This document shows, in pieces, positions 44,953 to 53,067 of a DNA stretch of 64,000 bases (position 1 is its first letter; every line of letters begins with the position of its first letter). The position numbers and the translations under genes were made by a program. Source of the stretch: Postechiella sp039985655 (GTDB taxonomy: Bacteria; Bacteroidota; Bacteroidia; Flavobacteriales; Flavobacteriaceae); assembly GCA_039985655.1 (NCBI GenBank), contig JBDWSF010000011.1:50364-114363 (forward strand). Reading direction: 5' to 3'. The notes below the pieces were generated by a model. It worked only from the letters and a program-made list of their open reading frames with translations, had not been told where the DNA came from and did not search any database.

Positions 44953-45342
44953 ATGAATAAAAAAGACATTAAAACCCGCCAAGACGTATTTTTACTAGTT
45001 TCATCATTCTACGTAAAAGTCAGGAAAGACGCTGTTTTAGGTCCATTCTTTAACGATGTTATAAAAGATTGGGATGCACATTTAGAAAACCTCACCACGT
45101 TTTGGGAAGCTAGTCTATTCTTAAAAACTAAATATTCAGGAAACCCATTAAAAGCACACGAAAAAGTAGATAAAGACAATAATAATTCGATTTCAGAAGT
45201 TCATTTCGGACTTTGGTTAAACCTATGGTTCGAAACCATAAACGAACTTTTTGAAGGCGATTACGCCGAAAACGCAAAACATCGCGCTCGAAAAATGGGA
45301 ACCTTTTTATATTTAAAAATATTCGAAGCGAGGAATCAGTAA
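44953..45342 (+). CDS. Group III truncated haemoglobin
   Basis: A 129-residue globin of the 2-on-2 type III. It starts with the short A-helix (DIKTRQDVFLLVSSFYVKV), has LGPFFNDV and WDAHLENLTTFWEASLF, with the proximal histidine in SEVHFGLWLNLW. Likely roles are oxygen, nitric oxide or peroxide handling. A TAACTTCG -7-like box (44938-44945) lies eight bases before the ATG, so the leader is very short. Isolated gene between repeat-rich regions. Confidence 0.93.
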   Translation: MNKKDIKTRQDVFLLVSSFYVKVRKDAVLGPFFNDVIKDWDAHLENLTTFWEASLFLKTKYSGNPLKAHEKVDKDNNNSISEVHFGLWLNLWFETINELFEGDYAENAKHRARKMGTFLYLKIFEARNQ

Positions 45343-45733
45343 GCAAGCAGTACTCAGTCGCAGTTTACAGTTATAGTAATCATCAACTTTTCATCTTCGT
45401 AAAAGAAATTCTCCAGTTTCCATAATCAATCCAATATGTGAAATTTCAAGAACAGTAAGCACATCAAGCTTTGCGACTTAGCGACTTCGCGCGATTCAAA
45501 AGTCGTAGTAATCAGTCACATTCAAATCTTTTTAATTTTTTTATTCAAGAGTAAAAATCTGAGCCAATCCGTGTCAAAAATAATTTTAGTTATCAGTTTT
45601 CAGTCAGCATAAAATTTGCTTCTTTATGTGAAAAAAACATCACAATTCTTCAGCGTTTCTATTTTCGATCTTCCGTCATCTGTCTCCTGTCTTTTTTACT
45701 CAACTTTAACACTTAAAAATAAACTTAAATACC
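45343..45733. repeat. Mosaic intergenic repeat, copy C
   Basis: Non-coding, about 390 bases. It contains CAGTCGCAGTTTACAGT, GCGACTTAGCGACTTCGCGC, a second CAGTTTTCAGTC, and GATCTTCCGTCATCTGTC, the module set seen in copies A and B. An open frame at 45616-45810 has no support. Confidence 0.5.
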
Positions 45734-45741
45734 TAAATTTG
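45734..45741 (+). promoter_or_regulatory. -7 box of ccsBA
   Basis: TAAATTTG, a perfect TAnnTTTG, with a predicted start near 45746. An AAGGAG ribosome-binding site (45755-45759 region) lies nine bases before the ATG; good Shine-Dalgarno sites are rare elsewhere in this window. Confidence 0.65.
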
Positions 45742-45767
45742 CAGGACTTTAAAAAGGAGCTTATATC

Positions 45768-48700
45768 ATGCAAAAAACAATCGCCAATATTCTTTTTTCA
45801 ACACGTTTAACAGCTGTTTTATTTATAGTGTTTGCAGCAGCAATGGCAACAGGAACTTTTATGGATGCGGGGCAAGATATGTCACCAACACCATACACTA
45901 GAAATTTAATCTATAATACATGGTGGTTCGAGGGGATTATGTTGTTTTTTGTTATCAATTTTGGAGGTAATATTTTCCGTTTTAGATTATACAAAAAAGA
46001 AAAATGGGCCACATTAATTTTGCATTTAGCTTTCTTGTTTATTTTAATAGGTGCAGGTATTACTAGATATGCAAGTTTTGAAGGTATGATGGCTATTCGA
46101 GAAGGCGCTACCGAGAAATCATTTTTATCTAGAAATACATTTATAACCACATACATTGATGGTGATTATGAAATTGATGGTGTCCCGCAACGTTTACCAA
46201 TTCAAAAGGAAGTTGATTTTTCTAAACGTTTAGATAACGATTTTAAAATAGAAACGAGATATAACCAACAACCCGTAACTATAGAATTAGAAAAGTTTAT
46301 TGTTGGAGCCGAAGAAGATATTATTCCAGACGACACGGGAGAAGAATACCTTAAAATTGTTGAAGCAGGGAGTAGCGGACCTCATAATCACTTCTTAAAG
46401 GTTGGAGAAGTTCAAAGTATTCATAATATTTTATTTGCATTAAATAAACCAACAGAAGGCGCGATAAATTTCACATATAATAACGACGGCATTACCATAA
46501 AGTCTCCTTTTGAAAGCGACGTGTTAACTATGGCAACTATGGCGCAAAACAAATTGTATAAAGATAGCTTACAACCGTTTTTATTGCGTTCTCGATACGT
46601 CATTGGTAACATGCAATTGGTTGTGCCTAAACCAGTGGTTAAAGGTCATTTTGATATTGTTCAAAAATCGAAACTATTAAAGAACGACGAAGATGGCGTT
46701 GTGCTTAAAGTGACGACTGGCGGCGAAACTAAAACAGTAGGCTTATTAGGAGGAAAAGGCATGAACAGTGCTTTTAAGCAAATAAAAATTGGAGGATTAG
46801 ATTTTGCTTTTAAATATGGTTCTAGAGTTTTAGACTTACCATTTCAAATAAAGCTTAATGATTTTGAAGCAGAGCGCTACCCAGGTACCGAACGTGGTTA
46901 TTCAGCTTATTCTAGTGAAGTAACCGTTTTAGATGAACAAGAAGGCGATTTCGATTATAAAATATTTATGAATAACATTTTAGATCATCGTGGCTATCGT
47001 TTCTTTCAATCTGGTTTCGACCCAGACGAAAAAGGTACTATTCTTTCTGTGAATCACGATTATTGGGGTTCATTATTAACCTATATCGGTTATTTTCTAT
47101 TGTATTTTGGTTTGATGGCAATTTTGGTTACAAAAGGCTCGCGTTTTGATGATTTAAAACGTCAGTTAGATAAAGTGAAATCTAAGAAATCAAAACTTAT
47201 TACCGTTTTATTGTTATGCTTTGGATTAAGCACTTTTGCACAAGAACATCATGCAGGTGATGGACATAACCATTCTCAACCTTCAACGCCTTCAAAAACA
47301 CAAATAGACTCTATTTTAACAGCTAACATAACGCCAAAAGCACATGCTGATGAATTTGGTCATTTAGTGATTCAAGATACTGGCGGACGTATGATGCCTG
47401 TTAATACTTATGCTTCAGAAATGTTGCGTAAATTAAGCAAAAGTGATACTTACGAAGATTTTAATGCCGACCAAGTATTTCTTTCAATTCAAGAAAGTCC
47501 AACACTTTGGTATAATGTGCCTGTTATTTATTTAAGACCCATGGAAACGGATTCTTTGCGTACTCTAATTGGTGTCAAAAAAGAGGGTAAATTATTTCCG
47601 TTAGTCGATTTTTTAAATGAAGATGGTACGTATAAGTTAGAGCCTTATTTAGACGATGCTTACAGTGTAACCGTTCCTAATGGTTATCAAAAGAAAATGA
47701 AAGAAACGCATGAGCGTGTGTCATTACTATTTAATGTCATCGAGGGACGTTCTTTAAAAATATTTCCTATTCCTGATGATGAAAATAATAAATGGATTTC
47801 TACTTTCGATTATAAACATGAAAGTGCAAAAATTGAAGATTCATTATATGGTAATTTTGTGAAAAATGGATTTAGAGCCTATTTATATACTTTAAATCAA
47901 GCAAAGAAAACTGGAGACTTTACTGAAGCATCAAAACTTTTATCAGCATTTAAGAAAACACAGCATAAGTATGGATCTGCTGTTATGTTAAGTGATGACA
48001 AAGTAAAAACTGAAGTCCGCTATAATAAATACGACATCTTTAAAAAGCTTTATAAATGGTACATGTACGCAGGTACTTTATTGTTTGCGCTTTTAATTAT
48101 TCAAATATTTAAAGAAAAAAATAAAGCAGTTAATGTGTCGGTAACGGTTTTTAAAATAATCATTATTGGTTTATTTGTTATGCATACAGCGGGTTTAATA
48201 GCACGTTGGTATATTTCTGGACATGCACCTTGGAGTGATGCTTATGAGTCTATGATTTATGTAGCTTGGGCAACGATGCTTTTCGGGTTATTATTTGGAA
48301 GAAAGAGTGATTTAACCATGGCATCAACGGCATTTGTAACGTCTATGATTTTAATGATAGCACATTGGAACTGGATGGATCCTGCAATTGCAAACCTTCA
48401 ACCGGTACTAGATAGTTATTGGTTAATGATTCACGTTGCTGTTATTGTGGCAAGTTACGGACCGTTTACTTTGGGAATGATTTTAGGTGTTGTCGTTCTA
48501 TTTTTAATGATTGCAACTAACGAAAAGAATAAAGCTAAAATGCTTTTAAATATTAAAGAACTGACCATTATTAACGAAATGTCTTTAACTGTTGGTTTAG
48601 TCATGCTTACCATCGGAAACTTTTTAGGAGGCATGTGGGCTAACGAAAGTTGGGGGCGTTATTGGGGCTGGGATCCTAAAGAAACATGGGCGCTTATAAG

Positions 48701-48962
48701 TATCATGATTTATGCTTTTGTAATACACATGCGATTAGTACCAGGTTTAAGAGGGCGTTGGGGATTTAATCTAGCATCTATAATTGCTTTTGCTAGTATT
48801 TTAATGACCTATTTCGGAGTTAATTTTTATTTAGCAGGGTTGCATTCTTATGCGAGTGGCGATCAAATTGTAAGTGTACAATTTATATTAATAGCTTTTG
48901 GTATAGTTGCAGTTTTAGGGTTTTTCGCTTACCGCGGATATGCTAAGTATTATAAGAAGTAA
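45768..48962 (+). CDS. ccsA: Cytochrome c biogenesis fusion protein CcsBA
   Basis: A 1064-residue polytopic membrane protein joining ResB/CcsB (N-terminal, to about 460) and CcsA (C-terminal, from about 760), the system II haem exporter and cytochrome c synthase. The WWD haem-handling motif WGRYWGWDPKETWAL is at about 960-975. His residues in helices around it (HTAGLIARW, MIHVAVIV) are expected haem ligands. Between the halves is a large periplasmic part containing a second hydrophobic segment and HHAGDGHNHS. The fused form is normal for this phylum. Single gene with its own promoter and terminator. Confidence 0.95.
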   Translation: MQKTIANILFSTRLTAVLFIVFAAAMATGTFMDAGQDMSPTPYTRNLIYNTWWFEGIMLFFVINFGGNIFRFRLYKKEKWATLILHLAFLFILIGAGITRYASFEGMMAIREGATEKSFLSRNTFITTYIDGDYEIDGVPQRLPIQKEVDFSKRLDNDFKIETRYNQQPVTIELEKFIVGAEEDIIPDDTGEEYLKIVEAGSSGPHNHFLKVGEVQSIHNILFALNKPTEGAINFTYNNDGITIKSPFESDVLTMATMAQNKLYKDSLQPFLLRSRYVIGNMQLVVPKPVVKGHFDIVQKSKLLKNDEDGVVLKVTTGGETKTVGLLGGKGMNSAFKQIKIGGLDFAFKYGSRVLDLPFQIKLNDFEAERYPGTERGYSAYSSEVTVLDEQEGDFDYKIFMNNILDHRGYRFFQSGFDPDEKGTILSVNHDYWGSLLTYIGYFLLYFGLMAILVTKGSRFDDLKRQLDKVKSKKSKLITVLLLCFGLSTFAQEHHAGDGHNHSQPSTPSKTQIDSILTANITPKAHADEFGHLVIQDTGGRMMPVNTYASEMLRKLSKSDTYEDFNADQVFLSIQESPTLWYNVPVIYLRPMETDSLRTLIGVKKEGKLFPLVDFLNEDGTYKLEPYLDDAYSVTVPNGYQKKMKETHERVSLLFNVIEGRSLKIFPIPDDENNKWISTFDYKHESAKIEDSLYGNFVKNGFRAYLYTLNQAKKTGDFTEASKLLSAFKKTQHKYGSAVMLSDDKVKTEVRYNKYDIFKKLYKWYMYAGTLLFALLIIQIFKEKNKAVNVSVTVFKIIIIGLFVMHTAGLIARWYISGHAPWSDAYESMIYVAWATMLFGLLFGRKSDLTMASTAFVTSMILMIAHWNWMDPAIANLQPVLDSYWLMIHVAVIVASYGPFTLGMILGVVVLFLMIATNEKNKAKMLLNIKELTIINEMSLTVGLVMLTIGNFLGGMWANESWGRYWGWDPKETWALISIMIYAFVIHMRLVPGLRGRWGFNLASIIAFASILMTYFGVNFYLAGLHSYASGDQIVSVQFILIAFGIVAVLGFFAYRGYAKYYKK

Positions 48963-48964
48963 TC

Positions 48965-48993
48965 TATTCCTGTAGAGGCAGGAATCTATTTTT
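48965..48993 (+). terminator. Terminator of ccsBA
   Basis: ATTCCTG and CAGGAAT form a 7-bp stem around TAGAGG, followed by a T-rich tail. Confidence 0.7.
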
Positions 48994-49103
48994 GAAGTAT
49001 GCCGATGTAAAAGAAATATAAGTTTCATCAAACTTTTAATTTATATAAGGTTTGATAAAGTTTAGTGTTTAAAAAAATGCTAACTGTTTGGATTATACAG
49101 AAT

Positions 49104-49490
49104 CTAATTTTTATGCTTTTCTATACTATATTTACCAATTCGTATAAAAAATAGAATGATTGCAACTACCGCTGAAAGCCAAGTAGTATTATATACCCCG
49201 AAATAGAATTGGTTTATTGGAATAAGTTCTGAAAGTTGAGTTCCTAATACAATACATACTAAAAATATTCGGATTGTAGTTTTAAACCAACTCAGTTTTG
49301 TCTGCATTTCATATAATCCGATTATTATAATGAATAATAATAAACTGTCTCCATGAAAAAATAGACATATCAATCCGTCCAATTCAGAGTTAGTTTTTCC
49401 TAAAGCAACAAAATCAAAATAACTTATAATAGATAAAATCAGTTGAATTATTATTATGATGATTGAAAAAAGTGGGTTATAAAATTTCAT
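49104..49490 (-). CDS. Hypothetical four-helix membrane protein
   Basis: A 128-residue very hydrophobic protein with four predicted helices (about 7-30, 45-62, 72-90, 100-120) and short polar loops. No family recognised. It lies on the minus strand downstream of the ferredoxin gene, with a 62-base gap. The call as a gene rests on a clean frame with membrane-helix periodicity. Confidence 0.7.
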   Translation of the reverse strand: MKFYNPLFSIIIIIIQLILSIISYFDFVALGKTNSELDGLICLFFHGDSLLLFIIIIGLYEMQTKLSWFKTTIRIFLVCIVLGTQLSELIPINQFYFGVYNTTWLSAVVAIILFFIRIGKYSIEKHKN

Positions 49491-49552
49491 TAGTTTTAAT
49501 TATATGATCTACTTAGTTAAATGTTAGATGACATTATATAAGAGTTTTTATT

Positions 49553-50050
49553 TTATGAGATTTTTCCAAATATTTTTTCCAGAAAAGACTTTTTGGTTTT
49601 ATTTATGTTTTTTGAAGTAGAATTAACGATTTCTTTTTCTGAATTGTTATCAGTTTTTATATGCTGATAACTAGATGATATAATGCTCCTTTTTTTATAG
49701 GGATTATTAGTTCCAAGCATCCATTCAACTTTCTTTGTCAATTCTTGTTTTGTTTCTATTATGGATGTTTCATAAGATTCTACGCAACAAACAGCAACAC
49801 ATTGTGGTTCATTAGCAAAATTATGGCATTCGGTACATTTGTCTTCTACTATATAATAATATTCATCTTGTAAAGAAGGATTTTCTTTATCAGCATCTAT
49901 TAAGTCTCCATTAAAACCTTTAACTATTCCTTTTAGATTTGTTGCATCTGATAATTTCCATGATTGACCGCCTTCATATATTGCTCCATTTGGGCATTCA
50001 GGCTCACAAGCTCCACAATTCAAACATTCATCTGTTATTCTTAATGCCAT
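49553..50050 (-). CDS. Bacterial-type 2[4Fe-4S]-like ferredoxin with C-terminal extension
   Basis: A 165-residue ferredoxin. The first cluster site is CLNCGACEPECPNGAI; the second is CTECHNFANEPQCVAVCC, with a long insert between the two as in related Flavobacterial ferredoxins. The usual CP after the last cysteine is missing (AVCCVES). About 60 extra residues follow (from about 105), polar and lysine-rich, which typical 115-residue homologues lack. It could carry electrons to an unknown partner. It lies downstream of the satD/DUF3307 pair. Confidence 0.88.
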   Translation of the reverse strand: MALRITDECLNCGACEPECPNGAIYEGGQSWKLSDATNLKGIVKGFNGDLIDADKENPSLQDEYYYIVEDKCTECHNFANEPQCVAVCCVESYETSIIETKQELTKKVEWMLGTNNPYKKRSIISSSYQHIKTDNNSEKEIVNSTSKNINKTKKSFLEKIFGKIS

Positions 50051-50085
50051 ATTGTATAACTCTGATAACTACTAATAGAAACACC

Positions 50086-50811
50086 TTAAACCTCATTAAT
50101 CAACTCCAAAACAAAATTATACCCTATTCCAAACAAAATAGCCAATCCAAAGCTTAATAAAGTCCCAATAAGTATATATTCGGTAAGTTTTCTGTCTTTT
50201 GCTTTCGATAAATCGCCGAATCTAAAAACAGACTTTGCTGCAATTAAAAAACCAATACCTTGCCAATGTTCTGTAATTATAAAAGCAAAGACAAATAAGC
50301 GTTCTAGCATACCAATATAAGCTCCTGCGTTTTCAAGTGATTCTTCGTTATTATCTTCTTTTAAATACCATCTAGAAATTATGGTTTTCATAATTATGGA
50401 TGACACTTTGGTAACGCCTATTACCCCAGTAATAAGTAATAAGAATTTCGGGTTAAAAAACAGGTTTATATCTATTGGATGCGATTCGTAAATATTAACA
50501 ACTAAAGCAATAATTATAAGGTGAGCCAATTGGTCTAATCCAAATAGAATTCTAGAGTTTACCTTGGTTTTAAGATGTAGTTTAATAACATCTATAATAT
50601 AATGCGATATGGTTATTATTAATAGACCTAACCAATAATCGGTATTAAACTGTAATAGTATAATTAGCGCTAAAAAATGCACTAAAATGTGCCAGTATAA
50701 ATATTTCGATTTATGCTTGTGCGTTTCTTTATGAAGTACCCATTTTTGAGGTTGCAATAAGAAATCGCCAATAAAATGCGCTAAAATTAGTTTTATAAAT
50801 AATGCAATCAT
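50086..50811 (-). CDS. DUF3307 family membrane protein
   Basis: A 241-residue membrane protein with about six helices. It has the DUF3307 N-terminus (LILAHFIGDFLLQPQKWVLHKE) with conserved His and Asp inside the helices, and LITGVIGVTKVSSIIMKTI later. Its start overlaps the satD stop by four bases (ATGA), so the two are translationally coupled. DUF3307 and SatD are paired in many Bacteroidota and Firmicutes; what they do is unknown. Confidence 0.88.
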   Translation of the reverse strand: MIALFIKLILAHFIGDFLLQPQKWVLHKETHKHKSKYLYWHILVHFLALIILLQFNTDYWLGLLIITISHYIIDVIKLHLKTKVNSRILFGLDQLAHLIIIALVVNIYESHPIDINLFFNPKFLLLITGVIGVTKVSSIIMKTIISRWYLKEDNNEESLENAGAYIGMLERLFVFAFIITEHWQGIGFLIAAKSVFRFGDLSKAKDRKLTEYILIGTLLSFGLAILFGIGYNFVLELINEV

Positions 50812-51407
50812 AAGGTTTTTACTTGTGTGTTATAATAGTGTAGTAATTTTGAAATTTCGTCGTATCCGCCGCGTTTAAGTCCTTCGCTAATATTACTTTG
50901 AGATTTACCAAGTAATTCAGCCAACTGTTTTTGATTTAACTGTGGATTCTTTAATGCCGTATTTATAATGGTAGACGCTGTAACCGACCAGCTATTCATG
51001 GTCAAATTAGCGAGCTCTATCATGATATTTATGGTAAGATCAAATGCATTGACATCAGATTTTAAAGCAAGAGTATGTTTTTTTATAGTTTCAAAACACT
51101 CACCAGAGTTTATAAAAGCACTCCCGTTAGATTCTGTTATGGTTTTAGCATTATAAGTTTTGTCTCCTAAACCAATGGCTAGTCTTACATCGAGAGATTT
51201 AAATTGTTTTATTGCCGATTTTATTAAAACGCAGGCTTTTAATGCATCTTCAGGAGATACTTCCAATTGGAAGCTGTCGCCTCTGAATATTTCCCAGTTC
51301 TTGGGGCTTTCTCCTAAAGAATTAAGGGTGTCTTTAAGTTTTGTCATCCAACTTTCGGGTATGTTTGTCCTCGAATTGATAATATCGCCTGTAATAATAC
51401 TTGTCAT
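50808..51407 (-). CDS. SatD family protein with C-terminal HTH
   Basis: A 199-residue cytoplasmic protein of the SatD family. The N-terminal part (SIITGDIINSRT, RGDSFQLEV, RLAIGLGD) looks like a nucleotide-cyclase-type alpha-beta fold. A helix-turn-helix is at about 160-182 (QLNQKQLAELLGKSQSNISE). A DNA-binding role fits with the 28-bp direct repeats just upstream. First gene of the pair with DUF3307. Confidence 0.86.
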   Translation of the reverse strand: MTSIITGDIINSRTNIPESWMTKLKDTLNSLGESPKNWEIFRGDSFQLEVSPEDALKACVLIKSAIKQFKSLDVRLAIGLGDKTYNAKTITESNGSAFINSGECFETIKKHTLALKSDVNAFDLTINIMIELANLTMNSWSVTASTIINTALKNPQLNQKQLAELLGKSQSNISEGLKRGGYDEISKLLHYYNTQVKTL

Positions 51408-51429
51408 ACGGTATGGTGTAATTTCATAT

Positions 51430-51437
51430 CAAATATA
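51430..51437 (-). promoter_or_regulatory. -7 box of satD
   Basis: Minus-strand TATATTTG (TAnnTTTG), 22 bases before the ATG at 51407. Its -33 region falls in the first copy of the tandem repeat. Confidence 0.6.
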
Positions 51438-51443
51438 TACATT

Positions 51444-51511
51444 TTTTAGCAGATATTTTAAATTATCTATGTTTTAGCAGATATTTTAAATTATCTATTT
51501 TTTAGCAGATA
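51444..51511. repeat. 28-bp tandem repeat upstream of satD
   Basis: The unit TTTTAGCAGATATTTTAAAT plus TATCTATG (28 bases) starts at 51444 and 51472, and a partial third copy at 51500; the period is exact. Each full unit contains a palindrome AGATAWTTTAAAWTATCT. Adjacent to the satD -7 box, this looks like a multi-site operator. Confidence 0.8.
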
Positions 51512-51882
51512 AAATGATTGTTGTGAAATTAGTGTTGATTTTGATCTTTTCAGTTTTTTTAAACCTGTTTTCTATACGATTCCGATGAAAAAAGTCGGAA
51601 TGATTCGAACTGATATTTCGTTTAGGAATTCCTGATAGTTTTTTGTTGAATGTTTTTACTTACTGGTTTTGTTTGGATTTTAACCCTCCTAATTTCGATT
51701 GAAATCGAAACTGTCCTCCCTTTGAAGTAAAGGGAGGAGCAAGTTTAATTCATGTTTTCTTTTTTATTTTGAATTGTGAAGCTTGAGTTCCTGATTAAAC
51801 AATTCAACAAATAAACAGTTAAACATTTTTTAATAGATGAGACTTTCTATGGATTGACATTAAGCATTGCTCACTAGCACCT
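51512..51882. repeat. Intergenic region with paired hairpins
   Basis: No gene. It contains ATTCCGA...TCGGAAT (51579-51601), TTTCGATT-GA-AATCGAAA (51693-51710), and a perfect 10-bp stem TCCTCCCTTT...AAAGGGAGGA (51714-51738). The last two stand side by side and look like one dispersed REP-like element. Confidence 0.5.
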
Positions 51883-51965
51883 GCGTTAAGGATTGAAGTG
51901 GAAAGCCCACAGCGGAGGCACGGAGCGAGGACTTGTAAGGTAAAGCCTGACCCACAGGGGAACGC
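51883..51965 (+). ncRNA. Structured RNA, copy 2 (Flavo-1-like candidate)
   Basis: Closed by GCGTT...AACGC. Inside are AAGGATTGAAGTGGAAAGCC, CACAGCGGAGG, and GGACTTGTAAGGTAAAGCC, which match copy 1 (11114-11205) closely. The variable 3' hairpin is CCC-ACA-GGG here and ACACC...GGTGT in copy 1, so pairing is kept while sequence differs. It lies about 75 bases before a small plus-strand gene promoter. Confidence 0.6.
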
Positions 51966-52039
51966 CAAAATTATTTTCATGCTGGTATTTGATTTTTCAT
52001 CAAAATGGTATCGAGAAGCGATATTCAATAAACTTATAA

Positions 52040-52047
52040 TATCTTTG
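52040..52047 (+). promoter_or_regulatory. -7 box of the small basic gene
   Basis: TATCTTTG, identical to the SRP RNA box. It predicts a start near 52052 and a 13-base leader. Confidence 0.65.
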
Positions 52048-52064
52048 ACTTTTTAAATAAAGAT

Positions 52065-52217
52065 ATGGCTAAAGCAGGTAGCGAAAAAAACACGAAAAAT
52101 AAGGCGAAGCATTCTAAGTTAATGGATCGCAAGAAGAATAAACAAAAAACAGAAAAGCTTTCGCGTAAAGAACGTTTAAAAGAAATTATTCGTAAAAAGA
52201 ACGAAAACGAAAATTAA
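52065..52217 (+). CDS. Small, highly basic protein (50 residues)
   Basis: The frame starts MAKAGSEKNTKNKAKHSKL and ends EIIRKKNENEN; about 40% of residues are Lys or Arg, with no hydrophobic core. It is too short for usual ORF cut-offs, but a perfect -7 box 18 bases before the ATG supports it. Such tails often bind nucleic acid or ribosomes, which here is only inference. Its stop overlaps the convergent HAD gene by four bases. No family recognised. Confidence 0.75.
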   Translation: MAKAGSEKNTKNKAKHSKLMDRKKNKQKTEKLSRKERLKEIIRKKNENEN

Positions 52218-52873
52218 TTTAAAATTTCTGATATTTTATTAAACACAATTTCTTTAAAATTGATGATTACTTTATCTGCAGTAGTATAATCTTGATTTTT
52301 TGAATGGACACTATCAAAGCCAACGCAAAAAATATGTGCTGAGTTTGCGGCTTGAATACCGTTAGTCGAATCTTCAATAATAATACATTCTTCTCTTTTA
52401 AATCCAGAAGCCTCCGCTGCTTTTATAAAAATCTCTGGGTGCGGTTTTGATGCTTTTAAATCGGCTCCACTTAATTTAGCTTTAAAGTAGGGGGTTAAAT
52501 GGAATCGTTTAAAAATGCGTTCGATACTTGGCATAGATGCCGAAGACGCTAAAACTAGAGTTAATCCATTAGTATGATATTCTTTTATCAAATCTAAAAC
52601 TCCATCAATTAAATCGAATTCTTTATCGTTATTAAAAATGTATTCGTAATGTTTACGCTTAATGGCTACTAATGTTTCCGGTTTTTCTTCAAGGTTGAAA
52701 ATATCACAAACTTGCTTACAAACATTTAAAGTCGATTTTCCTGTAAGCGATTCGTAAAGTTCATCAGATACATTAACATTGACATCTTTAAACATATTAT
52801 GATACGCTTTATGATGCAAAGGTTCACTATCAATAATAACCCCATCCATATCAAATATAACCGCTTTTAACAT
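52214..52873 (-). CDS. HAD phosphatase, beta-phosphoglucomutase-like
   Basis: A 219-residue subfamily IA HAD hydrolase with a helical C1 cap. Motif I FDMDGVIIDSEP, motif II LASSASM, the lysine of motif III in LKASKPHPEIF, motif IV IIEDSTNG. It is likely a sugar-phosphate phosphatase or mutase; the substrate cannot be told. A minus-strand TATCTTCG (52894-52887) is a good -7 box 14 bases before the ATG. Confidence 0.92.
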   Translation of the reverse strand: MLKAVIFDMDGVIIDSEPLHHKAYHNMFKDVNVNVSDELYESLTGKSTLNVCKQVCDIFNLEEKPETLVAIKRKHYEYIFNNDKEFDLIDGVLDLIKEYHTNGLTLVLASSASMPSIERIFKRFHLTPYFKAKLSGADLKASKPHPEIFIKAAEASGFKREECIIIEDSTNGIQAANSAHIFCVGFDSVHSKNQDYTTADKVIINFKEIVFNKISEILN

Positions 52874-53067
52874 TTTTATTTTTTTGCGAAGATATTAGAA
52901 TGATAAATAATAGCCTAAAAATTCATTTTGAAGTTTGAAATTAAAGTAACATCTTTGTTACTTATGATTGTTTAATTATACTTCCGTAACGCGCCGAGGT
53001 TCTTTCGGGCAAAAAATTGCTAAGCACATATGGTGTTTGGCTCTATTTTTTATATAATAAGTTTATA

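Noticed and set aside
45616..45810. 64-codon frame overlapping the start of ccsBA
   Set aside because: It covers the ccsBA promoter and ribosome-binding site and has no recognisable product.
51444..51511. CRISPR array
   Set aside because: The repeats are contiguous with no spacers and no cas genes are present.
51819..52028. 69-codon minus-strand frame over the second structured RNA
   Set aside because: Same reason: nucleotide conservation follows the RNA, not this frame.
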